Assembly (NCBI GenBank): GCA_949358305.1
Contig: OX442321.1
Span: 2,381,605 to 2,445,604, forward strand
DNA from: Strigamia acuminata
Taxonomy: Eukaryota > Arthropoda > Chilopoda > Geophilomorpha > Linotaeniidae
Direction of reading: 5' to 3'
DNA: 64,000 nt
Numbering within the stretch: the first letter of the stretch is position 1; every line of letters begins with the position of its first letter. Position numbers and translations under genes: made by a program. The notes under the pieces are model-generated. The model saw only the letters and a list, made by a program, of their open reading frames with translations. It was not told the DNA's origin and ran no database searches. Below, one piece after another: positions 48,699-61,401 of the stretch.

Positions 48699-50466
48699 AT
48701 GGCAGCTCTATATCGATTTGCATCTTTCCTAAAACCTCGAAATGCATCCCAATCATTAATAACGAGGTGAGCAGCTCGCAAACACAAAATCCCACACAAA
48801 TTAAATTTTTAAAACTTATAAATACGTTTGCAATTTTTAGATACCCGGGCGCAACTGCATATTTCCACTCGGATATGTCCTTCCGAGGCCCGAAACGTGT
48901 CCTACCACCACCACCGTCAATTCCAGCACCTCCGAAACGACCAATTTCTCCCTACAGTCTATTCGTCAAAGAACGAATGACCGATCTGAAAAGAAAAAAC
49001 AATTCGGCCAAAATAACAGAAATAATGTCCGAGGCCGCGGCCGAATGGAACAAATTGTCGAGGGATGAGAAACAAGTGACAAATAAATCGATTTCAACCA
49101 ATTTCTGCATTTTTTAAACATTTAAATCGATTTTTTTCGTACAGAAATACGAAAACATGTACTCCAAGGCCAAACACGAGTACTCGGTAAAAAAGGAGGA
49201 ATGGAGCGAGGGATTGACTCCGTTGCAAATCGAGAAGATCGAACAGGCGAAATTGTTGGAAAAGGAGGAGAAAATCAAAAGGAAACTCAAAAAACTTAAT
49301 CGGGACCGCGAGCGAGTTAATAATAGGTTGGGAAGTTGAAGAAATTCGTTTATTTAAAGCGTTTTTGCCTTTATTTAGTTGTATTCGATGATGGGAAAGC
49401 CGAAGAGACCGCCGCACTCGTTCAATTTGTTCCTGGCAGAGAAAATTGCGACGGGGAAAGAACCACCGAAGGTGAATTTGTTGCGATGATTATTTTATTA
49501 AAAAAGTTTGATACTTGATTTTAGATTTAGCCCCAGTCGGCCAAGACGGGAGGGTGGTTGTTTTCGTGGCTAATCCCGCAGAAATCGGGTGAAAATAGTG
49601 GAAATTGTGAAAATCCTATACCTATAACTTCTCAAAAGGTAGAGAAGAGAAAATTGTGTTTTAAAAAATGAAATTTGGCAAACTAGGACTGGTGCAATTT
49701 CACTTTCTCGTCAAATCTCGTGAAATCGCGCCTGGGGACTCGCAAAATTCACTTTTCCAATTGAAAATGTTTTTTTTTTTTTAAAAAAAAAATGGAATTT
49801 GGCAAACTGGGACTGGTGCAATTTCACTTTCTCGTCAAATCTCGTGAAATCGCGCCAGGGGTCTTATAAAATTCACCTTTTCAATTGATAATTTTGTTTA
49901 TTTATTTGCAGACAATTTTGATAAATGCCGGCAGAGAGTGGAACCTAAAAACCGAAGAGGAAAAACGAGTATTTAAAATATTTAAAAAAATATATACCGT
50001 ACCGCCCCGTTTAAACGCCCGGGCGTTTAATTTTTTTTTTCAGCTGCTTTCCCGGCGCCAATTTGAAACCCGGCGTTAAATTGAACCCGCCGCATAACCG
50101 AAAATTCGCCGATTTTTACAAAAAATGGCGATTTTTACAAAAAATCGGTGATTTTTGGGGACCCGGCGCTTATTCGGGGCCGGCGCCAATTCAGTGAACT
50201 GCCGCTGACTGCCGGGCGCTAAAACGGGGCCGGCGCTTTATTGAACCCGGGCGTTTAAACGGGGCGGTACGGTATATATATTTAAAATTAAAATTATTAT
50301 TTGTATATTACGGCAGCCCTACATAGAAAAAGCGAAAAAGCTTTCGGAAAAGTACAAAACCGAGATCCAGGAGTGGCTAGGGAAGCGAGACGAAGCCGAC
50401 AAACTCTTCGAACTGGAGCAAGCAAAGAAATCCGACCACTCACCCAAGACGAAGAAACACGAATGA
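48699..50466 (+). CDS. TFAM: TFAM, mitochondrial transcription factor A (6 exons)
   Basis: TFAM packages mtDNA and activates its transcription through two HMG boxes. Exons: 48699-48766, 48841-49075, 49145-49315, 49379-49471, 49912-49968, 50317-50466, giving 257 aa (human 246). The N-terminus (MAALYRFASFLKPRNASQSL) is Arg-containing and acid-free, as expected for a matrix-targeting peptide. HMG box A: PPKRPISPYSLFVKERM ... EAAAEWNKLSRDEKQKYENMY. A charged linker follows, then HMG box B: GKPKRPPHSFNLFLAEKI ... AGREWNLKTEEEKRPYIEKA. Exon 3 ends at a weak GTTAAT donor, chosen because it alone gives the frame of box B. The tail is Lys-rich. Intron 5 contains a TIR transposon. It is convergent with CAMLG. 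Confidence 0.92.
49991..50278. mobile_element. MITE with about 34-bp perfect terminal inverted repeats in TFAM intron 5
   Basis: The left end TATATACCGTACCGCCCCGT and the right end reading into ACGGTATATA are perfect complements for more than 30 bp, including CGTTTAAACG and CCCGGG. The body has additional short GGCGC(C/T) phrases (CCCGGCGCTTATTCGGGG) and no ORF. Ends lie in TA-rich flanks. The element is nearly as long as the 348-bp intron. Confidence 0.9.
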
Positions 50467-50626
50467 AAAATATTTAAAAAAAAAAAATTAAAATTAAAAA
50501 AAAAAAATTAAAATTAAAAAAAAAAAAAATAGTTAATATTTTTCAGTCTTGAGATATTTTGTACCATTGTATCATTAAAGAAAATGAAAAAATGAAAACC
50601 AAAAAATAATTCATATTTAATCGCTC
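50467..50626. other. TFAM/CAMLG 3' ends
   Basis: 160 bp of A-rich DNA between two convergent stop codons, with AATAAT/AATAAA-like polyadenylation sequences on both strands. Confidence 0.5.
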
Positions 50627-51644
50627 TCAAATCCGTATCAAAACCACTTCGATCACAAACCAATGTAGGAAGAGAAAAGTGAACAAAAATATGGAAAACT
50701 CTTCCCAAATCCGAGCCACGTACGAAACGACGGTTGAAATTTTAATGATCAGTGATTCAGGTACTCCGGATAACATTAAAGCTCCATTCAGAAGACTATG
50801 CGCCATGCTCAACGCCGAAACCGACGTCCGAGTCACCTAAAAACACCAAAAAACACCAAAAATTAACCAAAAACCACAAAAATCCTAACCAAACTTACAA
50901 ACAACAACTCGTAACTGACAATACCAACTTCCACCATGATAAATGGCAAAAAAATCGACTGAAAAACACAAAAAAACATTAAAAAATCGAAATTTAACAC
51001 TAAAAAAATTCACCTTTCCAATTAAATGCATAATTAAATCGACCACGTGTGTCAAATAAACGACGACAGCTAAAGCTACGTAAAATGCTCTTCGTTTTTT
51101 CGGCTGCGCGAACCAATAATTGCTCGCAATCGGGATCGGTTTGGCACTTTTAGGCTCAACTATTTCCTCGGTGGGATTCGAGGTCCGTTGGAGTCGTTCG
51201 ACCGACGATTCCTTCTGCTGGATGCGCGATGCGAGCACGGAAACGTCTTCGATTCGCGCCGACGACAAATCGTCGTATCTGAAGTCCATTTCGTCGGTTA
51301 TGTCCCGAAGTAAGTGGCGTGCGGATAAGGCGGGCACGGTTTCGTCGTCACCTTTCGCCTCGGTGTCGGTTTGCTTGTCCGTTTTCGTCCACGAGTCGGG
51401 CGTGAATGGTCCGGCGGAAGACACGGAGAGCGGCGACGATGGCGGTGTTGTCGCGGCCGAGGTTCTGTTGCTGCTATCCACTGAATTAGTTAAATTTAAA
51501 TTAATTTACTCGTTAAAATTATTCGAGGTTACCTTCATTGTGTAGTTTGACACTTTCGCCGAGTAATTTCTTTAGACGACTTTCTGAATTTTCTAATATT
51601 TTCCTCCTTCTGGCTTCTCGACGTCTGGCGATCACGTCGGCCAT
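50627..51644 (-). CDS. CAMLG: CAML, GET2-type receptor subunit for tail-anchored proteins (4 exons)
   Basis: CAML with WRB forms the ER receptor for TRC40/GET3 in tail-anchored protein insertion. Minus-strand exons: 51533-51644, 51014-51480, 50899-50958, 50627-50836, giving 282 aa (human 296). The N-terminus ARRREARRRKILENSESRLKK follows the GET3-binding Arg cluster of the family (RRAELRRRKLLMNSEQRI). A disordered Ser/Thr/Asp-rich stretch comes next. Three membrane segments follow: AFYVALAVVVYLTHVVDLIM, SIFLPFIMVEVGIVSYELLF and FSIFLFTFLFLHWFVIEVVL. The segment LLNGALMLSGVPESLI matches the vertebrate LLSGIPAEVI block. Homology is moderate, but order and topology are diagnostic. Confidence 0.88.
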
Positions 51645-52449
51645 GTTTGTTTTGATTTGTTTTGGATGTTTTGATTCGTCTAAATGCTGTCAAAATCCAA
51701 TGTTGAGTTTTTTTTATTTTAAATTATTTTTATTTAAAATAATTGACGATTAAATTCTTTTTATTAATCAATAAATTGATATTACGGTTATGTTCGTGCG
51801 CATGCGTATTTAATGTGTGAACGTCGTACCAAGTCGGTCGTGTTGTAGATGATAATGACTCGATAATGACTCGATTAATTCTGGGAACAGTTGTTTCAAT
51901 AAAAGAATAATAAAAATAATAATTAAATGAAATGAGCAGAATATTGACGGGCAAGGCGAAATACCAGATTGGAAAGTTCCACACCTAGTTTTAGCCAACG
52001 TGTGACCTCGTTTATAACTCAAAACATTTCTACGCAGCGACCGAAACGTTACAAACAACGTAAGTTCCAGTCTTCGTCTAGTTATTCCATTTTGTTTCCG
52101 ATGCGAAGCAAAACAGATGATGTGTAACTATAACTGAAAACTGAACACTTTTGAACTCTCTATGTAAATCGAGTTAGTTATTTCGTTCAAACACACTCGA
52201 TCGATCAAAAATGATAAATCAGAAGCTCAAATTCGAAATATAGGTAAAAATTAAAAAAAAAAAATTAAAATAAAAAAAAATAATAATTATATTTTTTTGT
52301 TATAAAATTTTGTCATTTCAAAATTCGAAGCGAAAAGACGAAGATCAAATTTCAAAAAAGAGAGAAAAAAAAAAATAAACAAATAAAAATAACGAAAAAA
52401 CAGAAATGACACGTCGCAACAATTGTAAACGAAATGGAAGCTGACGCTG
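51645..52449. promoter_or_regulatory. Divergent promoter region of CAMLG and SLC25A16
   Basis: About 0.8 kb between start codons. TGCGCATGCGT at 51797-51807 is a near-perfect NRF1 site. NRF1 commonly drives mitochondrial and housekeeping genes, which fits both neighbours. A-rich tract at 52250-52400. Confidence 0.55.
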
Positions 52450-54640
52450 ATGATGACACGAAATTCCCATTTACAGACCTCGACCGATCACCACCAAAAC
52501 GCCTCTAAAAAATCAATTGATGATCATCCGCCGGACAACATGAGCACCGCGACTGGAAAAACCGAATTCATGTTCAAATCTTTAGTAGCAGGAGGTAAAA
52601 ATAACACAAAACACACATTAAAACCAAATAAAATAACGTTATTATTTCATTTTTGGACAGGTGTTGCGGGCATGTGTGCCAAAACTACAGTAGCTCCTTT
52701 GGATCGCATGAAAATACTCATTCAGGCACACAACGAACATTACAAAGATCTTCGCTGCGGTACTTCGAAATTTTAGAAAAAATAAAAATTAGAGATTATA
52801 AAAATTATAAAAATTATTTTTTTGAAAGGTGTTATAAGCGGAATCCGTCAAATAATCTCAAAAGAAAGTTTTATCGCCTTATACAAGGGAAACTTCGCGC
52901 AAATGGTTCGAATTTTTCCATACGCCGCCGTACAATTCACAAGTTTTGAACTTTACAAACAGGTAGAGCAAAATTTTACCAAAATCCGACGAAAAATCTA
53001 ATGAATCACGTCTAATTTTGTATTAAAGCATTTATTTGGAGCACTATTAGGCCACAAATCCCACATTAGTAGATTTCTATCCGGATCTATGGCAGGTAAA
53101 CGCAAACTAATCGTAAAATAAACGCAAAAATGTTGAAAAATAGACTAATTTCCATTAAAAATGTCGAAAAATCCAGAAATTTTCCTTAAAAATGTCGAAA
53201 AATCCACAAATTTTCCTTAAAAATGTCGAAAAATCCACAAATTTCCATTAAAAATGTCGAAAAATCCACAAATTTCCCTTAGAAATATCGAAAAATCTAC
53301 AAATTTCCCTTAAAAATGTCGAAAAATCCACAAATTTCCATTATAAATGTCGAAAAATCCACAAATTTCCCTTAGAAATATCGAAAAATCTACAAATTTC
53401 CCTTAAAAATGTCAAAAAATCGACAAATTTCCATAAAAATGTCAAAAAATCCACAAATTTTCTTTAAAAATGTCGTAAAATCCACAAATTTCCCTTAAAA
53501 ATGTCGAAAAATCCTCAAATTTTCCTTAAAAATGTCGAAAAATCCACAAATTTCCATAAAAAATGTCGAAAAATCCACAAATTTCCATTAAAAATGTCGA
53601 AAAATCCACAAATTTCCCTTAGAAATATCGAAAAATCTACAAATTTCCCTTAAAAATGTCGAAAAATCCACAAATTTCCCTTAGAAATATCGAAAAATCT
53701 ACAAATTTCCCTTAAAAATGTCAAAAAATCGACAAATTTCCATAAAAAATGTCAAAAAATCCACAAATTTTCTTTAAAAATGTCGTAAAATCCACAAATT
53801 TCCCTTAAAAATGTCGAAAAATCCTCAAATTTCCCTTAAAAATGTCGAAAAATCCACAAATTTCCATAAAAAATGTCAAAAAATCCACAAATTTTCCTTA
53901 AAAATGTCGAAAAATCCACAAATTCCCATTAAAAACACAAAAAAAACCATAAAATAAATTCTAAAAACCACTTTAGGTGTGACAGCAGTCTCTCTCACTT
54001 ACCCTTTGGACGTGGTTCGTGCCCGTCTTGCGTTCCAAGTGACCGGACAACACGTTTACCGCGGAATCTCACACACTCTAACGAGCATCGTTCAACAAGA
54101 GGGCGGAATCCGAGGTCTATATCGCGGCTACTTGCCCACCGTAATCGGAATGATCCCTTACGCCGGCCTCTCCTTCTACTCCTTCGAGTGCCTTAAATAC
54201 CTCGTCCTCACCTACGGCCCAAACTGGACCACGACGCCCCACACACAAAGCACCGGCGGTCTCGTGCTCACAGTCCCCGCCAAACTCTTCTGCGGCGGCC
54301 TGGCCGGCGCAATTGCCCAAAGTGTGGCGTAAGTAATCGCAAAATTAAAATTACAAACAAACAAAAATTCAAATTTTCGCGCTCTAATTTGCATAGATAT
54401 CCGCTGGACGTGACGAGACGTCGCATGCAGCTGGGCTCGATGAATCCTCAAGCGCAAAAATTCAGCAACAGTTGGTACTCGACGTTGAAGATCATTTTGA
54501 ACGAACACGGGGTCGTGAAGGGTCTGTATCGAGGCATGAGCATCAATTACGTGCGTGCCATACCGATGGTGTCGGTCTCGTTCACCACGTACGAACTTAT
54601 GAAACAATTCCTGCATTTGGATACCGGAACGTCGCTCTAA
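52450..54640 (+). CDS. SLC25A16: SLC25A16-type mitochondrial carrier (6 exons)
   Basis: Inner-membrane carrier of the SLC25 family, the Graves disease carrier protein group linked to coenzyme A transport. Exons: 52450-52594, 52661-52759, 52829-52962, 53029-53095, 53977-54328, 54397-54640, giving 346 aa (human 332). Three carrier repeats are visible, with signatures VAPLDRMKILIQ, LTYPLDVVRARLAF and AYPLDVTRRRMQLG (PxDxxRxR type). LAFQVTGQHVYRG, TVIGMIPYAGLSFYSFE and the C-terminal YELMKQFLHL distinguish SLC25A16 from SLC25A42. The start chosen is the first ATG of the open frame (52450); the inner Met at codon 32 would also give a plausible N-terminus. Intron 4 is an 880-bp minisatellite. Confidence 0.93.
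53130..53940. repeat. 31-bp minisatellite in SLC25A16 intron 4
   Basis: About 26 copies of AATGTCGAAAAATCCACAAA followed by TTTCCCTTAAA, with a higher-order duplication: the variants around 53270-53530 recur at 53610-53840. Confidence 0.9.
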
Positions 54641-54781
54641 TTACTCAACATTCCGATCAAATTTTCGCGGGCTGTTTTTAACGTTATTTTTCATTGTATT
54701 TGAATTATTTTGAATTGAATTGAATTAAAAGGAAACCCGTTTTATTTAATTTTTATTTATTATTTTTAGAAGCGTACAATA

Positions 54782-56085
<1,304 letters not shown>

Positions 56086-56468
56086 GTTTGCTTTGAATTC
56101 GAACGCTTAATAAATCCGATGGCCGCAGATTCCGAGTATCGATGCTTACCAAGGTGTATGTTGGCTCCGCCGCTAAAGCAAAGACCAGGGCCTACCACTT
56201 CCGGTTAGAGAAAAGCCTGATTTCTAAATTTGACGCAAGATGGCGCGACCTACTCTCACGTTGGCGCTTTATCCGCTCCTTCTAACGACATAAATTCAAA
56301 CTGATTTCACAAACGAGACTCGTTTTTATCAATATAAATATTATTTCACTGATTTTTACATATAAAATATTTTAATTTCACAATATTTATTCAAAAACCA
56401 TGCACCAAAGATGGCGCCCATAATAAAAGCAACAAAGCCAACAACCAAATCCAACATTAAAAAAAAAC
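56086..56468. promoter_or_regulatory. Divergent promoter of RACK1 and SDR gene A
   Basis: AAGATGGCGCGACC at about 56238 and AAGATGGCGCCC at about 56409 are YY1-like sites. YY1 sites near start codons are typical of ribosomal and translation genes. Confidence 0.45.
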
Positions 56469-58401
56469 ATGGCCGGAATTACCGTTGAGATTATCAAAGA
56501 CATAATTTTCACAGTAATAGCAGTTTTCTATTATCTGATAAAAAGCTTCGTGTCTTCCGTCCTTCCCAAGAAGGACAAGGACGTGTGTGCCGACATAGTA
56601 CTGGTTACAGGAGCCGGAAGTGGACTCGGCAGACAGGTCGCCCTACATTTTGCCCAGCTCGGATCAACCGTAGTCCTGTGGGATAGCAACCAAAAAAGCA
56701 ATTCCCCGCGAAAAATTTATTTAAAAAATGTAATCACACATATATATTTCAACCATTTAGATAATTTAGAAACTGCACGAATGATTAACAGCTCTGGCGG
56801 CACCGAATTCGCCTACACGTGCGATTTGTGCGACAAGGACGACATCTACGCGACGGCCGAGCGAGTGAAGAGAGAAGTCGGAAGAGTGACGATTTTAATC
56901 AACAACAGCTCAATCTGTACGGGAAAACAACTGTTGGAGGCCCCGGACGACGTGATACAAAAGACATTCGATGTCAACATTTTGGCGCATTTTTGGGTGG
57001 AGAAAATTATAAATTTAAATAACAATTAATTAGATTTATTTATTTTTTCTATAGACCGTCAAAAAATTTCTGCCGGACATGTTGAAAATGAGCAAAGGGC
57101 ACATAGTGACGGTCGCGAGTATGGCGGGTTTCGTCGGGGTCAACCAACTCGTGGACTACTCGTCGAGTAAATTCGCCGCGGTCGGTTTCAACGAGACGTT
57201 GACTGCGGAGTTACGCGCTAGCGGGTTCAAGGGCAAAATACACACCACGGTTGTTTGTCCTTATTTCATCAACACCGGCCAGTTTTCCAGTCTCAGCTCG
57301 AGGTTTGTGTTTATTTTTACGTGGCGCATTCATCGAGTCATGTGTAACTAGAGTTGCTATTTTTGCGGACTTAAAACAGTGAAATTGCGGGTGGAAAGCG
57401 GCATTAAAACGGCATTTTGCGGACTTATTGCGGACCTATTGCGGGCTCATCCGGGAAGTTTTTGACCAAAATTTCAAGGTTTTATACGAAATTTGAAGTT
57501 TTTAAAGGAAATTTGAAGTTTATAAAGGAAATTTGAAGTTTTTAAAGGCAGTTTAAAGTTTTCAAACAAAATTTGAAGTTTTCAAATGAAATTTGAAGTT
57601 TTTAAACGAAATTATTACGTGATATATCACGCAATACGCACGTTCACTCGATTTTCGTAAGAAACGCCCCAAAATTGGCAAATTGCAGATTATCCGCAAA
57701 ATTTGCGGTATAACGATCGGATTGCGGCAATTGCGGACTTAAAAGTACCTCCAATTGCAAAAATTATGCTTTAAAAATGCCCCATTTGCATTATCCACAA
57801 CTAAGAAAACATTTTGGAGGACTTTTATTTTCCGCAAAAATAGCATCTTTAGCTAAGTTGACGTGAGCGCAATCTGAGCAGGGAACTTGCCGTCCTTCGT
57901 TAATAATTCTGTTAAATGCCACTTCTGGCCGCAAAGATTCCTGAAGCGGGTGGCTAACGACTTTGAAAAAGGACCGTGAATCCAGCCCAACATCTTTTTT
58001 ATCTTTATTTTCAATGTGCTGTGTGTGGATCTCTTTTCCCAAGTTTGTGCCTACTATTCATTTGTGCAATTATATGTTTAAAAAAAAATAGATTTTTCTC
58101 CGACCTCACACCGGAAAACGTGAGCCCCATTATAGTCAAATCGATCCTGACAAACGCCGAAATCGTGTTCATACCCAAATACATGTCTTCCTTTCTCGTT
58201 CTCAAGACGTAAGTTATAAAATTTAAAAAAAAAAAAAAATTAAATTTTAAAAAAAAAAATTTTGTTTTTAGTATTTTACCAATTTCAGTCTTCAATTGCA
58301 TCAACGACTTACTCGTGAAGAACGTCTCGGAAATCAACTCCTATCAAGAAAGACCACTGGGCAGTAAAAGTAGTCTCGAACTCGAAGTGAGTCAGCGATG
58401 A
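56469..58401 (+). CDS. SDR16C-type short-chain dehydrogenase, gene A
   Basis: Membrane-anchored short-chain dehydrogenase of the retinol dehydrogenase/17-beta-HSD11-13 group. Exons: 56469-56697, 56761-56996, 57055-57302, 58092-58208, 58272-58401, giving 319 aa. N-terminal membrane helix (FTVIAVFYYLIKSFVSSVL), cofactor motif TGAGSGLGR, catalytic Ser177, Tyr190 and Lys194 (DYSSSK). The NNAG motif is replaced by NNSS. The first intron starts GC (AAAAA then GCAATT) and ends TTTAG. It is 63 bp without an in-frame stop, so retention would add 21 residues. Genes B and C have a normal GT donor at the same point. The C-terminus is charged, with no ER-retrieval motif. Confidence 0.88.
57355..57845. mobile_element. 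MITE in intron 3 of SDR gene A
   Basis: Inverted ends TGCTATTTTTGCGGA (57355-57369) and TCCGCAAAAATAGCA (57831-57845), a perfect 15-bp TIR. The body contains a short GAAATTTGAAGTTTTTAAA tandem repeat (57470-57600) and repeated ATTGCGGACTTAAAA phrases. No ORF. Confidence 0.75.
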
Positions 58402-58668
58402 CACCCGTCACAAAAAAAAAGATGATTTTATGTAAATAATATCTACCGTTTGTTTTTCCGTTTAAATGCCCGATACACCCACAATAAAAGTGAAAAATCC
58501 ACATCAATTGTATTATTCTATCCTTATCTAAATATATTATAACTGCGCACTCGCATTGTTTTTATTTAGGACGTTGAATTTACATCCAGGCCTCGCGCAC
58601 AAGCAAAACTATAATTATATGCACACACAGCTGGCTAGTTCGTAGATCGTACTCGAGTAATTATTAAC

Positions 58669-60825
58669 ATGGATAGTGCGTTTGATATTTTCGTGGATGT
58701 GATTTTCACATTGTATCTCATTCTTTATCGTTTTGTGGAGAGTTTTGTTTCTGTGTTTCTTCCGAGTAAGAAAAAGGATGTGAGTGGTGACGTAGTGTTG
58801 GTGACGGGGACAGGAAGTGGCTTAGGGAGACTCACGGCGATAGAGTTTGCCAAGCTCGGGGCCGTCGTGGTCCTGTGGGACGTCAATGAAAAAGGTGAGA
58901 GAAATTTTAGCTGAAAATAGAAATTTCTAGATCTTAATAGCAAACAAGTGTTTTCATTGTTCAGTGTCTAGATTTGTATAAGAAACTCTACACACAAAAT
59001 GGAATAATGAAGACAAATAATCTTTTAAATCCGAGGTGTGCATTGGTAACCTATTTTTCAATTAATAGTGATTTAATGGCATTAATGTTAGTTGGTTAAT
59101 TGTTTGCAAGTTTAAGAGCGCCATTAATGGCATTAAATCACTAGTAATTATCAAAAAAAGGTACGCAATTTTCCAGACATAAAAATGGCGTTTCGAACTC
59201 TGTACAATTTTTTTTAGTTTCAAATGAAAATTTGAATTAGTTGCAGAGTAATGACATTATTTTCGAAAGCATCAGTTTTCTCTGGCTCATCATAAGAGTG
59301 TAACTTTTTCCTATTGGCCGAGCCATTTCACTGGTGTAGTTATAAATAAATACCATAAACACAATAGATGTACAGACATTGCAATCGATTGTCTAGGTAA
59401 CTGGCAAAATTCAAAATTGTGTGCTTTCCAGGCAAAGCAATCAATAAACTAAACAGACATGTGTATTAAACTAAAAACAGCATAAAACTGTATTTTATAA
59501 ATTGATAAACCATTTTATTATATTATAAAATACAATTAAAATGATATTATTTTAATCATTATAATAATCACAAAATTAAAAAAAAAAAAAACTACTTTTC
59601 CTGGTGGTAGTATAAAGGCAACAGTTAGGAGTAAACAGGCTTGGCCAATAGGAAAAAGTTACACTCTTATGATAAGCAAGAGTATACATTAAATATTTTT
59701 CTGAAGTGGCTTCGCACTTTCCGGCCAATTATTTATTTATTTAATCGCACTCCATAGGAGTAAAAAGAAATGAGATACAAGTGAGATACAATAATTATTG
59801 AACAGATAATAAGTGACGATGTAGGCGCCGATGGTTTCTACCATCTAATTTCTTCTTCTTTTTAATAGATAATTTGGAGACAGCAGAATTAATCGAAGCT
59901 AACGGTGGCAAAGCTTATGCATACACTTGCAACTTATCTAACCGGAACGAAGTATATAAAACTGCCGAAAAAGTGAAATCCCAAGTTGGCGTCGTGACTA
60001 TTCTAGTAAACAACGCTGGAATAGTCACTGGTAAAAAATTACTGGAATGTCCAGACCACATGATAGAAAAAACGTTTGCAGTCAACACATTGGCACATTT
60101 CTGGGTAAAAAACCTTCGTTTGTCACCAAATAAGCATCTCATTTGAATTTATTTAATTTCCGTCACTGCTACCGCGGAACATTCACTTTTCTACTTCGCT
60201 CTTGTAGACCGTCAAGGCATTTTTGCCCGAAATGCTGCGACTCCGGAAGGGTCACATAGTGACTATAGCCAGTATGGCAGGTTATTTTGGAATTTCTCAA
60301 CTCGTGGATTACTCGTCTAGCAAATCTGCTGCCATTGGATTCAATAATTCATTGACTGCTGAATTACGAGCCAACGGCTTTCCTCAAATCCAAACAACAG
60401 TCGTCTGTCCTGTGTTTATAAACACTGGAATGTTTGATGGTGTCCAATCCAAGTTGGTCTTCGTTTGTTATCTTAAAAAAATAAAAAAATAAAATGAATT
60501 GTTTATTTTTCTTGCATAGATTTTTCCCCGTGCTCACACCGGAAAGAGTAGTTGCCGATATTATGAAATCGATCCTGACAAACACTAGAGAAATAAGAAT
60601 ACCAAGAAACATGAGCGTTTACATTTTACTTAGACAGTATGTTTTCCTTAGTTTTGTAGACAACAATTTCAGATATTTTATTTCAGATATTTTACGTTTT
60701 TCTTTTTCAGGTTGGTACCACTTTCTGTATTCGACGTCGTCCATGACGTTACTGTAAATAAAAGAAGTACTATGGGCGAGTTTAAAGGACGATCCAACAC
60801 TGATATAAACAATAAAACAAATTGA
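58669..60825 (+). CDS. SDR16C-type short-chain dehydrogenase, gene B
   Basis: Tandem paralogue of gene A with the same exon phases. Exons: 58669-58894, 59869-60104, 60208-60452, 60520-60636, 60711-60825, giving 312 aa. N-terminal hydrophobic anchor ([20 protein letters not shown]) followed by [13 protein letters not shown] cofactor loop, [13 protein letters not shown], Ser176, Tyr189 and Lys193 (DYSSSK), [10 protein letters not shown]. All catalytic and cofactor motifs are intact, so it is the best candidate for an active retinol/steroid-type dehydrogenase of the cluster. Substrate cannot be told. Intron 1 (974 bp) holds a TIR element. Confidence 0.92.
59289..59673. mobile_element. MITE in intron 1 of SDR gene B
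   Basis: Inverted ends ATCATAAGAGTGTAACTTTT (left) and AAAAGTTACACTCTTATGAT (right), continuing inward through CCTATTGGCC, about 32 bp in all. AT-rich body of 385 bp, no ORF. A separate near-perfect inverted repeat (AGTGATTTAATG / CATTAAATCACT) lies just upstream at about 59067-59143. Confidence 0.85.
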
Positions 60826-60871
60826 AAGCAAACGTCTGCGCATGCCATAGCAATCATAGCATATACAACCG

Positions 60872-61034
60872 AAACTCTTTATAACGAATCGCGATATAAC
60901 GAATTATCGATATAACGGATATCTAAAAATGGCTGGTTTGGTTGGCTGGCCATAGAACACCATGTTAAAAAATTTTGATATAACGAATCGATTTTTCGGG
61001 TCCCTTGCGATTCGTTATAAAGAGTTTCGACTGT
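60872..61034. mobile_element. Short pogo/Tigger-like MITE
   Basis: The left end CAACCGAAACTCTTTATAAC and the right end GAGTTTCGACTG, flanked by TA, are the same ends as the element at 15171-15756. The centre keeps CCATAGAACACCATGTT. It is an internally deleted 163-bp relative. Confidence 0.85.
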
Positions 61035-61148
61035 AGTGTGTTTGCTTGGCGGCCCTTTGTCCATAGATGGGTCGCCATTACAAATAAATACATACATGTA
61101 CTGTGTTTGCGTCACTCTCTTCTACAATATAATTAAGCTTTAGGACAT

Positions 61149-61401
61149 ACGGTATTTCTTAGAATGAAAGTCACCCTCGATTACAACACGCGGCTAATAT
61201 TCGAAGAAACGAAAGAAACAAAGGTTTGGGTATTTCAACTGTATAAACACAATAACAAAAACAGTGCCAATGTAGCCATTATGAACAACATATGGGCAAA
61301 ATTGCGTCGGCAGTTTGCACGCCCTCGAATAGAAGTCGCCCTCGATTACAAATCGTGACAAAAAATTGCATTAGCCGCAACTTTGATTCGAAGAAATACG
61401 A
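61149..61401. mobile_element. Candidate TIR element
   Basis: The left end ACGGTATTTCTTAGAATGAA and the right end ACTTTGATTCGAAGAAATACG are imperfect inverted repeats. The phrase GTC(A/G)CCCTCGATTACAA occurs twice inside, about 165 bp apart. No TSD could be fixed. Confidence 0.5.
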
